A DNA stretch of 64,000 nucleotides from Treponema sp. (lineage in GTDB: Bacteria; Spirochaetota; Spirochaetia; Treponematales; Treponemataceae): positions 1 through 64,000 of the forward strand of contig JAFZYR010000020.1 of the NCBI GenBank assembly GCA_017616165.1, given 5' to 3'. The translations under genes and the position numbers were made by a program. This document shows, in pieces, positions 16,820 through 24,994 of the stretch. Every line of letters starts with the position of its first letter. The first letter of the stretch is position 1. Under the pieces are notes generated by a model. That model ran no database searches and was not told the DNA's origin. It saw nothing but the letters and a program-made list of their open reading frames with translations.

Positions 16820-17284
16820 TCATTCCCCCTTAGATAAATAAACTTGAGAATAAAGGCCAAAATCATCCTTCCATTCTTTGCCGTCTGAATACGAAACCCG
16901 GCTTATATAAAAATTGTCTATTAAAAACTCCACTGCCTGTGTATCCTGCAAATATTCTGCAAGAGAAGCATAGAACTGCTGACTTTGGGAAGGCAGAATG
17001 CTGCAGTCAAACGAACATTCAACGGCAACTATATTCTTAAAGGCCGGCCCACCCGTTTTTTTATCAAAGACATTCATCTTAATCTGTATTTTTTGAATCT
17101 CGACTGTCGCACTATTGTAAAAATCAAAGACAACCTCCTGTCCCCTACAGACAGGAGCGGTTACAGAAAACTTGGGAAGTTCAAAGGTGACGTTCTTACA
17201 GCCCGCAAAAACAGATGCAAAAGTGACTGCAAAAACGAGCACCCTCCACAGCAGGCAGCTTTTTGTAAAATTACATTTACTCAT
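16820..17284 (-). CDS. Small lipoprotein related to the next lipoprotein's C-terminus
   Basis: A 154-residue protein with a signal peptide and lipobox VFAGC (Cys near residue 29). The remainder is a beta-rich domain: FDFYNSATVEIQKIQI, VECSFDCSILPSQSQQFYAS, YISRVSYSDGKEWKDDFGLY. The ending closely parallels the C-terminus of the neighbouring 17294-18196 product (YVSQIVYQDGTIWMDPFGLE), so the two genes share a domain. No named family is recognised. Base-pair spacing places it within the secretion/Rhs operon. Possibly a pilotin-like or envelope assembly factor, but this is speculation. Confidence 0.75.
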   Translation of the reverse strand: MSKCNFTKSCLLWRVLVFAVTFASVFAGCKNVTFELPKFSVTAPVCRGQEVVFDFYNSATVEIQKIQIKMNVFDKKTGGPAFKNIVAVECSFDCSILPSQSQQFYASLAEYLQDTQAVEFLIDNFYISRVSYSDGKEWKDDFGLYSQVYLSKGE

Positions 17285-17293
17285 TCCCCCTCC

Positions 17294-18196
17294 TTACCAC
17301 ACTTCCAGCCCAAACGGATCCATCCAGATTGTTCCATCCTGGTAGACTATCTGACTGACATACAGATATTCGTATTTGAGCTTCTTAGCTTTTCGTGAAT
17401 CCTCCTGTAAATATTCAGTAAGTCCAAACGAAAAATCGCAGGCGGCTAAAGGCTGTACATTATCCTTGCACTCATAAACGACATTGTCCCTTTGTGCCAC
17501 AACTGCTTCGCCATCTTTATTACATACATTAAAAACCACAGTAAAGGATTTAATTGCTTTTTCAGTCTGATTAGTAAAGCGACCGCTAAAGCCAGGCTCC
17601 TTATCATCAGTAATCAGACCGTTTACCTCATAGGGAAGCTTTAGAGAAGTTTTGATTTTTTCCAGAGTGATTACACCTTCCCGCTTTTTATTGGTTTTAA
17701 TAAGTCCCACCGCCTCATAAAGGCACATGGCTTCATACGACCAGGACCCCGGAATTACACAGAGTGTTTCTAAAAGTGAAAGCCCTTGTGTAAACTGTCC
17801 CTGCTCATAAAGAGTCAGAACCTTTTTGAAAACACAATCCTCACTTAAAACCGAAAAGCACTGGACATCACCCATATGCTCCAGCTTTACAGGAATACTG
17901 CTGAGTTTTGTATAACCGTTTTTCTGTCCGCTAAGCAGATATTCCTTTTTTGCAATTCCATTAAAGCTGCACATGCCCTGTGTGTTTGTTGCACCGTTTC
18001 CACAATGCTTTGAATTTTCAAGAACAACAGAAAAATCTTTGACGGCACGATTGTTCTCATCTATTACCAGAATTACAATTGATGAATCTCCTCTGTTTGA
18101 AATTGCCCTTGTACTGCGGCAGCCAGTAGCAAAGAGCGTAATCAAAAGAAAGCCTGCTGCTACAAAAAAGCTTTTTCTTACTCCTGTTTTTCTCAT
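17294..18196 (-). CDS. Lipoprotein with Ig-like/carboxypeptidase-regulatory-like N-terminal domain
   Basis: About 300 residues, lipobox LFATGC with Cys near residue 26. Residues ~40-110 (IVILVIDENNRAVKDFSVVL, TNTQGMCSFNGIAKKEYLLS) look like a carboxypeptidase-regulatory-like beta-sandwich. A short helical, TPR-like stretch follows (LYEQGQFTQGLSLLETL). The C-terminal ~110 residues form the domain shared with the adjacent small lipoprotein. The ATG at 18196 is chosen over a GTG at 18205 because GAGAGGTG is well placed before it; the gap to the upstream gene is then 5 nt. The function is unknown, but context ties it to the secretion operon. Confidence 0.75.
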   Translation of the reverse strand: MRKTGVRKSFFVAAGFLLITLFATGCRSTRAISNRGDSSIVILVIDENNRAVKDFSVVLENSKHCGNGATNTQGMCSFNGIAKKEYLLSGQKNGYTKLSSIPVKLEHMGDVQCFSVLSEDCVFKKVLTLYEQGQFTQGLSLLETLCVIPGSWSYEAMCLYEAVGLIKTNKKREGVITLEKIKTSLKLPYEVNGLITDDKEPGFSGRFTNQTEKAIKSFTVVFNVCNKDGEAVVAQRDNVVYECKDNVQPLAACDFSFGLTEYLQEDSRKAKKLKYEYLYVSQIVYQDGTIWMDPFGLEVW

Positions 18197-18201
18197 TCCA
18201 A

Positions 18202-19350
18202 TCACCTCTCTTTTTTAATGATTCTTCCAAGCTCATTTTTGTAATATTCAGTAACCCTTCCATCTTCATGAAGGATTTTTCCGACAAGTGTCAGTTTTTC
18301 CTGCTGTACTTCTAAGGCTTGAATCTGTGGCTTCGCCGGCTCCTGCTGAACGAGCTCTTCAAAAAAAATGCTCACACTGTTCATCAGGGTTTGAATCAGC
18401 TTGTCCTGATTTGTAAGCTCCAGGTCGGAAAAGATAATTTCGAATACAACCTCGTCTGCCTGCTTTTTTATTACAAGCGAGGAAACATAAATCTGTTTTT
18501 CATCTAACACCGCAAGAACCTTTTCTGTTTTATTCTTGAGGTTCCCGCGAAGTGAAAATTTTAATGCATCAGGTTTTACAGTTTCTTCCATAATTAAAAC
18601 TCCCTCCTCTTGCGACATTAAAAACGCCCTTAGAGAAGCTCTTTGTTCAGAGGCAATTCCATCTGTTTGTGAAAATCCGTTTTTTACCCGCTGGTTTAAC
18701 TGCACGGTCATATAAGGAATCAAATCCTTTCCACCGGCATCATATTGTACAGAAGAAAAAACAGCCTGTGGCAAAAGGCTTTGAATCTGTTCGGGAAAAA
18801 CATTGCGAAGTGCCAGAGTCGTTTTTTCTGTAAAGCCATCCGATTCCCAGCTGAAAAAGTCCGAGGCTCCGCCAAGATGCAGCACATTTTCCATAAGTAT
18901 AACCGCGTTTGATTCCTCGACTTCATACAGATTGTCGGTCTCTTCACTAATCTGTGGAATTGCGTTATCAATGCTTTCCTCTGTCTGTCTGGACAAAAAG
19001 ATGCTGACAACGAAAAGCACGACTGCAGCTGTAAGCACAGCAGCTGTCACCACCTTTAGCGGTTTTATTCCTGAGAAAAAAACTTTACCCTTTCGTTCGG
19101 GAATAATGATTCTTTTACTTTTGTTTTTATATTCAGCCAGAGTATATTTTTGCATTACGATAACATCTGCTCTAACCTCTTTTTTCTCGAGTCGGAATTT
19201 ATAATCAAAGCAGCAGCTGTCAGAAAAGCAGGGATGCATTTTTTCAAGCTGGCTATAGATATATTTATTCCGTTTAGCTTTGGGAAAAGCCTTCAGAGGA
19301 AAAACAAAAGAATAAAAATCATAATCCTTTGAATCACATTGGTTCTTCAA
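18202..19350 (-). CDS. Bitopic membrane protein, possibly GspL/PilM-PilN-like
   Basis: A 382-residue protein with ~100 cytoplasmic residues, one membrane helix (about 104-122, VVTAAVLTAAVVLFVVSIFL) and ~260 residues outside. The N-terminal part (FPKAKRNKYIYSQLEKMHP, ADVIVMQKYTLAEYK) recalls the cytoplasmic domain of GspL, which links the GspE ATPase to the inner-membrane platform, and the topology matches. Identity is too weak for a firm call. It starts with TTG overlapping the TGA of the previous gene (TTGA), with AGGAG 6 nt upstream. Its C-terminus reads LHEDGRVTEYYKNELGRIIK. Confidence 0.6.
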   Translation of the reverse strand: MKNQCDSKDYDFYSFVFPLKAFPKAKRNKYIYSQLEKMHPCFSDSCCFDYKFRLEKKEVRADVIVMQKYTLAEYKNKSKRIIIPERKGKVFFSGIKPLKVVTAAVLTAAVVLFVVSIFLSRQTEESIDNAIPQISEETDNLYEVEESNAVILMENVLHLGGASDFFSWESDGFTEKTTLALRNVFPEQIQSLLPQAVFSSVQYDAGGKDLIPYMTVQLNQRVKNGFSQTDGIASEQRASLRAFLMSQEEGVLIMEETVKPDALKFSLRGNLKNKTEKVLAVLDEKQIYVSSLVIKKQADEVVFEIIFSDLELTNQDKLIQTLMNSVSIFFEELVQQEPAKPQIQALEVQQEKLTLVGKILHEDGRVTEYYKNELGRIIKKER

Positions 19351-19724
19351 TTTTGGCTCCTGTAAAAAACTTCACCACTGGAGGCTTCAAAGGGTGCACC
19401 AGCAATCCATTTTCCATACATAAGCTTGGGAGCTCCCCGTTCCGCGGCCTCATCAATCATAAAATTTTCTGCAGGACACCAGGCAATATATTCGAGCTTA
19501 AACATAGCCCTGCAGCATAACTGCCATTGCTCAAGAGATTCAAAACCTTTTCCTTCACAGGTATTTTTAAAGCTTTCTGCAATAAAGCTTTTTGCCGCAT
19601 AACAGTCACGCGTATTTTCCACCCTGGAGCCAAGAGTTTTTATACAGGTCATAGCATCGTGTACAGAAACACTTATGAGTCCAAGAAAAATTGTCACAAC
19701 AATCAGAGTTGAAAAACGCATCAT
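19347..19724 (-). CDS. Small exported/membrane protein in the secretion operon (minor-pseudopilin position)
   Basis: A 125-residue protein with an N-terminal hydrophobic helix (residues 4-20) and four cysteines in the soluble part (including DCYAAKSF, TCEGKGF, CCRAMF, WCPAEN). Its size and place after gspG are those of minor pseudopilins GspH-K, but no prepilin peptidase motif (G/A-FTxxE) is visible, so that role is uncertain. The ATG at 19724 overlaps the upstream stop (ATGA); a second ATG at 19721 has better spacing to GGAGG. Overlaps of 4 nt on both sides indicate tight translational coupling. Confidence 0.65.
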   Translation of the reverse strand: MMRFSTLIVVTIFLGLISVSVHDAMTCIKTLGSRVENTRDCYAAKSFIAESFKNTCEGKGFESLEQWQLCCRAMFKLEYIAWCPAENFMIDEAAERGAPKLMYGKWIAGAPFEASSGEVFYRSQN

Positions 19725-19942
19725 TCCTCCAGGACTGTGTTTTTGACCGCAGCGATATTCTGGCTTTCAAGATTAGTTGAATAATCCGACAGTGCCTTTT
19801 GCCAGTGCTTTAACTCTGCAGTTTTTTTGAGTCTGTAAGAGCTAACGGTTGTTCCAAGTGTTATTGCCGCTGCAACTACAACAGAGCAAACCGCTTTGCC
19901 ATTGGGATTCATTCCCTTATTAATTCCATGAGACAATGTCAT
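19721..19942 (-). CDS. Small single-helix protein overlapping gspG
   Basis: About 73 residues from the ATG at 19942, which directly follows AAGGAGGAG; an alternative ATG at 19912 gives 63 residues and lies just after AAGGG. The sequence has a hydrophobic helix (AVCSVVVAAAITLGTTVSSY) followed by a helical, charged tail (LKKTAELKHWQKALSDYSTN). It overlaps the gspG end by 23 nt and the next gene by 4 nt. The layout (short N-terminus, hydrophobic helix, alpha-helical extension) fits a minor pseudopilin or GspM-like part, but no processing motif is present. Being in the middle of the operon with good Shine-Dalgarno signals makes it likely real. Confidence 0.6.
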   Translation of the reverse strand: MTLSHGINKGMNPNGKAVCSVVVAAAITLGTTVSSYRLKKTAELKHWQKALSDYSTNLESQNIAAVKNTVLEE

Positions 19943-20423
19943 CTCCTCCTTCTTTTCCTCCTTTTGCTTTGTCTGCACCATAGCAGATGAGTACATAGGG
20001 CAGATTCGCAGGAACCTCTGACGGCATAACGGAGCTTTCAGCGCTGATATACTCAAAATCGGTTCCCCAAGGATCCTTCCCTGGTTTACGCTCAAGGTAT
20101 GGTCCGTCCCATCCTTCTGGTACCGGATAGAAAACTGGTTTTTCCCATAAGGCGTTGAGTCCCTGCTCTGTTGTGGGGAAGCGTCCGCAGTCGAGGAAGT
20201 AGGTTTGAAGTGCCGCCCCGAATTGTTCAATTTGATTTCTGGCAGAAGTCTTTTTGGCGGTAGAAACAAGCCGCGCAATTGACACCGTGCAACCAGCCGT
20301 GAGGACTGCCATAATGGCAAGGACTGCAAGGGTCTCCACAAAAGTAAAGGCCTCATTCCTCTTCTGATTTTTTGCTTCGTTTTTTTCATTGTGTTTCTCC
20401 TTTGAAAATTTAATTTTCAACAT
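19920..20423 (-). CDS. gspG: Type II secretion major pseudopilin GspG
   Basis: A 167-residue protein with the type IV prepilin motif EAFTFVE: cleavage after Ala25, Phe26 at +1 and Glu30 at +5, then a 20-residue hydrophobic helix. The soluble part has the GspG signature: FPTTEQGLNALWEKP, GWDGPYLE and DPWGTDFEY, plus the C-terminal acidic loop that binds calcium in the family. Ala replaces the usual Gly at -1. The leader is long because translation starts at 20423, where GGAGGA lies 9 nt upstream. A well-placed internal AAAGGAGA/ATG at 20389 is one base out of frame across an A7 run (see findings). Confidence 0.93.
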   Translation of the reverse strand: MLKIKFSKEKHNEKNEAKNQKRNEAFTFVETLAVLAIMAVLTAGCTVSIARLVSTAKKTSARNQIEQFGAALQTYFLDCGRFPTTEQGLNALWEKPVFYPVPEGWDGPYLERKPGKDPWGTDFEYISAESSVMPSEVPANLPYVLICYGADKAKGGKEGGDDIVSWN

Positions 20424-20453
20424 TTACCAATTCCTCCCAGATAATTGATTTAT

Positions 20454-21419
20454 TTATAGGAAAAAAGTGCCTTCGGAAAACATCGGAAGCACAAGATTAA
20501 CAAGGAATATAAGAAGAAATATTCCTGTCCCCGAAATGAATATTGGTTCAATCAGCTTCATACAGATTGCACGCCTTTTTTCATCCCGGGCATTAAGCCA
20601 CAAAGCAATTTTTTCAAATACATCATTTTCCCCTCCAGAGTTTTCTGCATAGAAAAACGCTTCCTCCAGTTGTCTGCGCAGCCGTTGATTCGGGGTATTC
20701 AACGAAAACGATTCCCTAAGGCTCAGCCCATAGGAAAGCTTCTCACCCGCCTGAGCAAAAAGCCTGCCTTCCCTTGTTTCAAACCCCAATATGTTCACTG
20801 CCGCAGTTACAGCATTGGCAATACATTCTCCTCCTTTTATCAGAAACCCCATTGCCAGAAAGGCTTCGTATAATTTATTTGTTCCAAGTATTTTTTTAAG
20901 GATTAAAATCATCACCGCGCAAAAGGAAAATAAAAATGAAAAGGCCGTAAGCAGAATAATATTAAAATCAGAAGTGGCAGCTGCCTGTGTCGCAGCCGAA
21001 TAATAATAAAGCAGGATTCCAGCACCAACAGCCAGCATAATTACAAATACGGGATACACAGCCGCCCCCGCAATAGTGCTTAGATTTTCATTTTTGCGGA
21101 CACATTTGTTTTTAAGAAACTGCAGTACTCTTTCAAGACACCCGCAGCGTTCTGCAAAACAGGTAAACGAAATATAAACGACATCAAAATCAATATAAGG
21201 GCAGACCTTAAGTGCATTCGAAAACTCCTGCCCGTTCAACAAAGCCGAATAAATATTCTGTGCAGCAAGAGGAACTGCATTCCTTTGGTTCCTTTTGTCA
21301 GACATCGCGCGGCTCATCAAGGAAAGTGCATTTTTTAGATCCAGCTTTTTTACACAAACCAGCTCCTCAAGGATTTCTGTAAAACGCCTCTTGTTATATT
21401 CATTTGTAAAATAATTCAT
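20454..21419 (-). CDS. gspF: Type II secretion inner-membrane platform protein GspF
   Basis: A 321-residue polytopic protein with two T2SSF repeats. The first (about 10-115) includes LDLKNALSLMSRAMSDKRNQ and VVYISFTCFAERCGCLERVL; the second (about 200-290) includes GLSLRESFSLNTPNQRLRRQ and FYAENSGGENDVFEKIA. Three membrane helices lie near 122-143, 152-175 and at the C-terminus. It is shorter than the usual ~400 residues, lacking much of the N-terminal cytoplasmic extension. The ATG at 21419 overlaps the gspE stop (TGATG) with AGGAGGTG 7 nt upstream. Confidence 0.88.
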   Translation of the reverse strand: MNYFTNEYNKRRFTEILEELVCVKKLDLKNALSLMSRAMSDKRNQRNAVPLAAQNIYSALLNGQEFSNALKVCPYIDFDVVYISFTCFAERCGCLERVLQFLKNKCVRKNENLSTIAGAAVYPVFVIMLAVGAGILLYYYSAATQAAATSDFNIILLTAFSFLFSFCAVMILILKKILGTNKLYEAFLAMGFLIKGGECIANAVTAAVNILGFETREGRLFAQAGEKLSYGLSLRESFSLNTPNQRLRRQLEEAFFYAENSGGENDVFEKIALWLNARDEKRRAICMKLIEPIFISGTGIFLLIFLVNLVLPMFSEGTFFL

Positions 21420-22861
21420 CAACCTGCACCTCCTGCCTTGGAACCTGAAGCTTTTGTTCTTCCCTTTCGAACAAGAAAAGCAGGCTTTGCTTTTTTAGGC
21501 AGCTGTACAACCGGCTGTCTGGATTTTAGAATCTCAATTGTCTTATGAAATAAATCTGCATAATTCGTGCAGTGTAAAAACAAGGCTTCGAGCTTGTCCT
21601 CTGTCATCATTTTTTCTGTACAGCGTTCAAGCTCCTTCATAGGAGTAGCAGCATCGGCAACAAGACTTACATTCCCCTTAAAATAATTAAGCTCCTGAAC
21701 AATAACACCCCTTAATATAGAAACAATAAGATTGCGCGGAACACCAAGATCCTCCAGCCTGAAAATTGCACCGGCCGCAGAAGCAGTGTGCAAGGTTGCA
21801 ATTACAAGATGCCCTGTTAATGCCGCACGGATTGCCACAGCCGCAGAGCCTTCATCACGAATCTCTCCAATCATAAGCACATCGGGGTCCTGGCGGAAAA
21901 TATGCATAAGAGAATCTGCAAAGGATGCGTTCACTTTTTCATCAACCTGAATCTGTGTTACTCCCGGAATAAGATACTCAGGAGGATCCTCCATGCTTAT
22001 TATTTTTAATTTGTTTTCACTGTTCTTTTCTATGTCCATCAAAACCGCAGCCGCAGTGGTAGACTTGCCGGCTCCTGTAGGACCGCAAATAAGAATAAGT
22101 CCATTTTTATGTCTGTTCATTTTTTGAATTACTTCCAGCTGACTTTCATTAAAGCCAAGGCCATCTAAAGCAAGCGGAAGCCTCTTTGTATCCAAAAGTC
22201 TTATAACAACAGACTCCTGTGTTTCATTTCCATTTTTTCCTAATATGCCGACGGATGAAACACGCACAAAAACAGGGTCTTCATTCCCATAAACAAAATG
22301 TCCGTCCTGGCTTCTGCGTTTTTCCAGAACATTCATGCCGGCAAGAAACTTAATTCGCTGAACCAGCTCTGAACATTTATCCTCCGAAAGCTTTTCCATA
22401 GCTTCCAGTTTCCCGCAGATCCTGAATTTAACAGTATTATTTTCTATGTGAATATCAGTAGCCTTACGATTTCGCGCCTCGTTCATAAGGGTATCCAAAA
22501 GCAAAACGGCAGCAGCATCATTGTAAAACAAATCCGGTTCCAGATTTTTCTCTGCAAAAGACATCTTGTCCTCTTTGCCATCTCCGGTCCTTGTATAAAT
22601 TTGTGAAACACATTTTCTAAGTTCCGCCCTGTTCCCCTTTATAAACTGAACGGAAGGAGCCTTTTTGTATTCTGGCGGGCAGTCAGGTCGTCTTAACATA
22701 TATGCCAGATAATTATTAAAGGCTTTTTTTACCCGTTCTTTTAAAAGCTCATCCTTAGGGTTTTCTGCCATAAAACAGATGGAGGCTCCGGACTGCGACA
22801 TAACCGCTATTCCGTTATAAAGACAATAACCTGCATTCAATTTGAATTCATAATCCTTCAT
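21419..22861 (-). CDS. gspE: Type II secretion ATPase GspE
   Basis: A 480-residue cytoplasmic ATPase of the GspE/PilB family. Motifs in order: LEKRRSQDGHF, Walker A GPTGAGKSTTAA, Asp box (IISMEDPPEYLIPGVTQIQV), Walker B DVLMIGEIRDEGSA and His box GHLVIATLHTAS. The N-terminal domain is short and the Cys4 zinc motif of many GspE/PilB proteins is absent. The ATG at 22861 is preferred over 22876 since GGAGGAG lies between them at the right distance. It overlaps the end of gspD by 14 nt. It should power pseudopilus assembly by the GspF/GspG machinery encoded beside it. Confidence 0.93.
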   Translation of the reverse strand: MKDYEFKLNAGYCLYNGIAVMSQSGASICFMAENPKDELLKERVKKAFNNYLAYMLRRPDCPPEYKKAPSVQFIKGNRAELRKCVSQIYTRTGDGKEDKMSFAEKNLEPDLFYNDAAAVLLLDTLMNEARNRKATDIHIENNTVKFRICGKLEAMEKLSEDKCSELVQRIKFLAGMNVLEKRRSQDGHFVYGNEDPVFVRVSSVGILGKNGNETQESVVIRLLDTKRLPLALDGLGFNESQLEVIQKMNRHKNGLILICGPTGAGKSTTAAAVLMDIEKNSENKLKIISMEDPPEYLIPGVTQIQVDEKVNASFADSLMHIFRQDPDVLMIGEIRDEGSAAVAIRAALTGHLVIATLHTASAAGAIFRLEDLGVPRNLIVSILRGVIVQELNYFKGNVSLVADAATPMKELERCTEKMMTEDKLEALFLHCTNYADLFHKTIEILKSRQPVVQLPKKAKPAFLVRKGRTKASGSKAGGAG

Positions 22862-24878
22862 AAAGAGCTCCTCCATAAAGCTTTTCTAACAGCGTATTAA
22901 AATATTCAAAGGCTATATCTGAACCGCTGCTCTGCTCGTCATTACTTCCGCTGTAATCCTCTATATGCGGAATAAGATAAATAACCATTTGAGACTGCTC
23001 ACGTATTTTTTCTTTTGATTTAAATAGATTTCCAAGCAAGGGGATTTTTGAAAAAAGCGGCACCCCGTTTTGCGAAGCAGTTTCGCTATTTTGAATAAGA
23101 CCGCTTATGACAATTGGTTCGCCGCTTTTACCGCAAACCTCTGTAGTAACAATTTTTTCACTGGTAGGCGGAGGATTTCCGGTCGAAGAGGAAGTATCCA
23201 GTCCTTGCCTTGTAACAGATGCTTTTACCGTACTGGTAATCATTCCGTCACCGCTAACAAGACCTGTAACCTCCAGCTTCAGTCCGGAAACTATCTCCTT
23301 TGTAACTCCGGAATAGACAGGCTTTCCAGTACTTGGATCCAGATTATTATCTCTGTATCTGTACGTATTTGTGTTCTGAAAATTAATCTGTTTTCCTGCA
23401 ACACCATGAATCGTTGTGTCCGCAAAAACCGTAGTTTTATTCTCTTCGAGAGAAGTCTGCAGCTGAGCCGCAAAATCCAGACCAAAAGCGCTTACAACAT
23501 TCAGATTCAAATTCAACACTGAACCAAGCTTAACCCCAAAATCATTCCTGTCACCGACAGCAATTCTCCTGGCAGAAAAATTCGGATTCCACGCGTTCTC
23601 ACTCCCTTCGTCATACTGAAGAATCAGCAAATCATAGCTTACCCTTACAACAGGTCTATCACAAATTTTCAATTGCTCGCATAAACTCAAATAAGCCGCT
23701 TCAGTTCCCTTAAAAAACACGCTTGAATTGTCGTCTGCAAAAAACAAACAGTCCTTATCTACACCCGGCGGCAAATACTTAACAAACTCGTCCGGCCTGA
23801 TATACTTTAACTCCACAAGATAAATATCCGTCTTAATATCAACTTCATCCTTAAAAGCAAGCACCTCTTCAAATTCACGCTCATCGGCACAAACCAGAAA
23901 AGACATTTCATCCGGCAGAACCACACAGTTAAGACCGCCAAACCTCCTGCTCAGTACAGAAACAAACCTTTCAGCCGCCATAAACTCAAGACTAAGCTTG
24001 TGCCATTTCTTAGCAGCATTCCCCGAAACAACATAGTAAACACCTTCTTCTACATAACACCCAAGTCCGTTATTAACACAAATCCTTTCCAAAGCATCAT
24101 CAAAATCCCTGGCCATAAAACACATTCTGTTAATTCTTGAATCAGAATTTGTCATGACACAAAACTGCTTTTTTTCACCGCCATAAATACCTGCCTGTGC
24201 AAAAACAGCTTCAAGAACCTCGCTTATCTTTGAATCCCTTATGTCAACAAAGTAACCCCCGTCCTCAAGCACATGAACATCCATATACCCAAAGCCAGAA
24301 TTCTTTTCTACCGAACCATTGGTCTTTTTTACAAGATGATATCCCGTGTTCTTCCTTTCAAGCTCGAATCCATTAAGCCTTCTGCAAAAACTCTCAAGCA
24401 GCTCCTGTTCGCTCAAACCACTAAAATGTACACTCATAAGTCCAGCCGGCAGCACTTCATAAGTCACAGCCTTACCAAGCCCCAGGCACATCTTCTCAAC
24501 AATCTGTTCCGCAGACAAATCATAAGCATCAAGAAAAAACAAGCCGTCGTGCTCTTCCATCCTGAACCTGCTGACTGTCCACACTTCTTCTCCCTTAAAA
24601 ACAAACAGTCGTGCTGCCTTCAAAAAAGAATCAAAAGCTGTTTCAAAATCCTTACCCGAAAAACGAAAGTCCGCACGACCACTAACAGTATCATCGCTTA
24701 CAATCGAAATGCCGGTATCAAGAGAAACAACATACAGAATGTCACGGATCTGGCAATCAGAAAAATCCCAGCTGTACGATTCATGCTTTGTTGCATTTTT
24801 CTCTGCAGCATAAACCGCAGTACAAATCAGCACGCAGCAAAAAATCACACAGCAGATTTTCCGCCCAAAGTTAAGCAT
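22848..24878 (-). CDS. gspD: Type II secretion outer-membrane secretin GspD
   Basis: A 676-residue protein with a signal peptide (residues 1-24, ending AVYAAE). It has an STN/N0-like domain at about 32-100 (IRDILYVVSLDTGISIVSDD), several N-domain repeats, and a secretin domain in the last ~250 residues: FADTTIHGVAGKQINFQN, a beta-lip region around VKASVTRQGLDTSSSTGNPP, then EPIVISGLIQNSETASQNGV and PLFSKIPLLGNLFKSKE. It forms the ring through which folded substrates cross the outer membrane. It is the first gene of the 16-kb leftward operon. The shared upstream element lies at 24926-24967. Confidence 0.93.
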   Translation of the reverse strand: MLNFGRKICCVIFCCVLICTAVYAAEKNATKHESYSWDFSDCQIRDILYVVSLDTGISIVSDDTVSGRADFRFSGKDFETAFDSFLKAARLFVFKGEEVWTVSRFRMEEHDGLFFLDAYDLSAEQIVEKMCLGLGKAVTYEVLPAGLMSVHFSGLSEQELLESFCRRLNGFELERKNTGYHLVKKTNGSVEKNSGFGYMDVHVLEDGGYFVDIRDSKISEVLEAVFAQAGIYGGEKKQFCVMTNSDSRINRMCFMARDFDDALERICVNNGLGCYVEEGVYYVVSGNAAKKWHKLSLEFMAAERFVSVLSRRFGGLNCVVLPDEMSFLVCADEREFEEVLAFKDEVDIKTDIYLVELKYIRPDEFVKYLPPGVDKDCLFFADDNSSVFFKGTEAAYLSLCEQLKICDRPVVRVSYDLLILQYDEGSENAWNPNFSARRIAVGDRNDFGVKLGSVLNLNLNVVSAFGLDFAAQLQTSLEENKTTVFADTTIHGVAGKQINFQNTNTYRYRDNNLDPSTGKPVYSGVTKEIVSGLKLEVTGLVSGDGMITSTVKASVTRQGLDTSSSTGNPPPTSEKIVTTEVCGKSGEPIVISGLIQNSETASQNGVPLFSKIPLLGNLFKSKEKIREQSQMVIYLIPHIEDYSGSNDEQSSGSDIAFEYFNTLLEKLYGGALYEGL

Positions 24879-24925
24879 TATAAAGCCCCCTGATTTCAGA
24901 AAGTTTTTACATACTTAATATTCCG

Positions 24926-24967
24926 AAAAAACGGGACTTCTTACAAAAATTTGAGAAAAAAAATGAA
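24926..24967 (-). promoter_or_regulatory. Shared upstream element, copy A (gspD operon)
   Basis: On the minus strand this reads through TTTTTGTAAGAAGTCCCG and is flanked by T runs. It is nearly identical to copies at 32076-32117 (ssb) and 36201-36244 (lamin-tail lipoprotein). The CCCG end lies 53 nt before the gspD ATG. An AT-rich stretch (AATATTAAGTATG) follows 10-17 nt after it, where a -10 could sit. Confidence 0.7.
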
Positions 24968-24994
24968 TTTTTTTTGAAAAATACGGAAATTCCC

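Noticed and set aside
19721-20389. A 222-codon open frame covering most of gspG in another frame
   Set aside because: Its first part is a shadow of gspG. The gspG frame has the pilin motif and family signatures. Only the last part (19721-19942) looks like a real separate gene with its own ribosome site.
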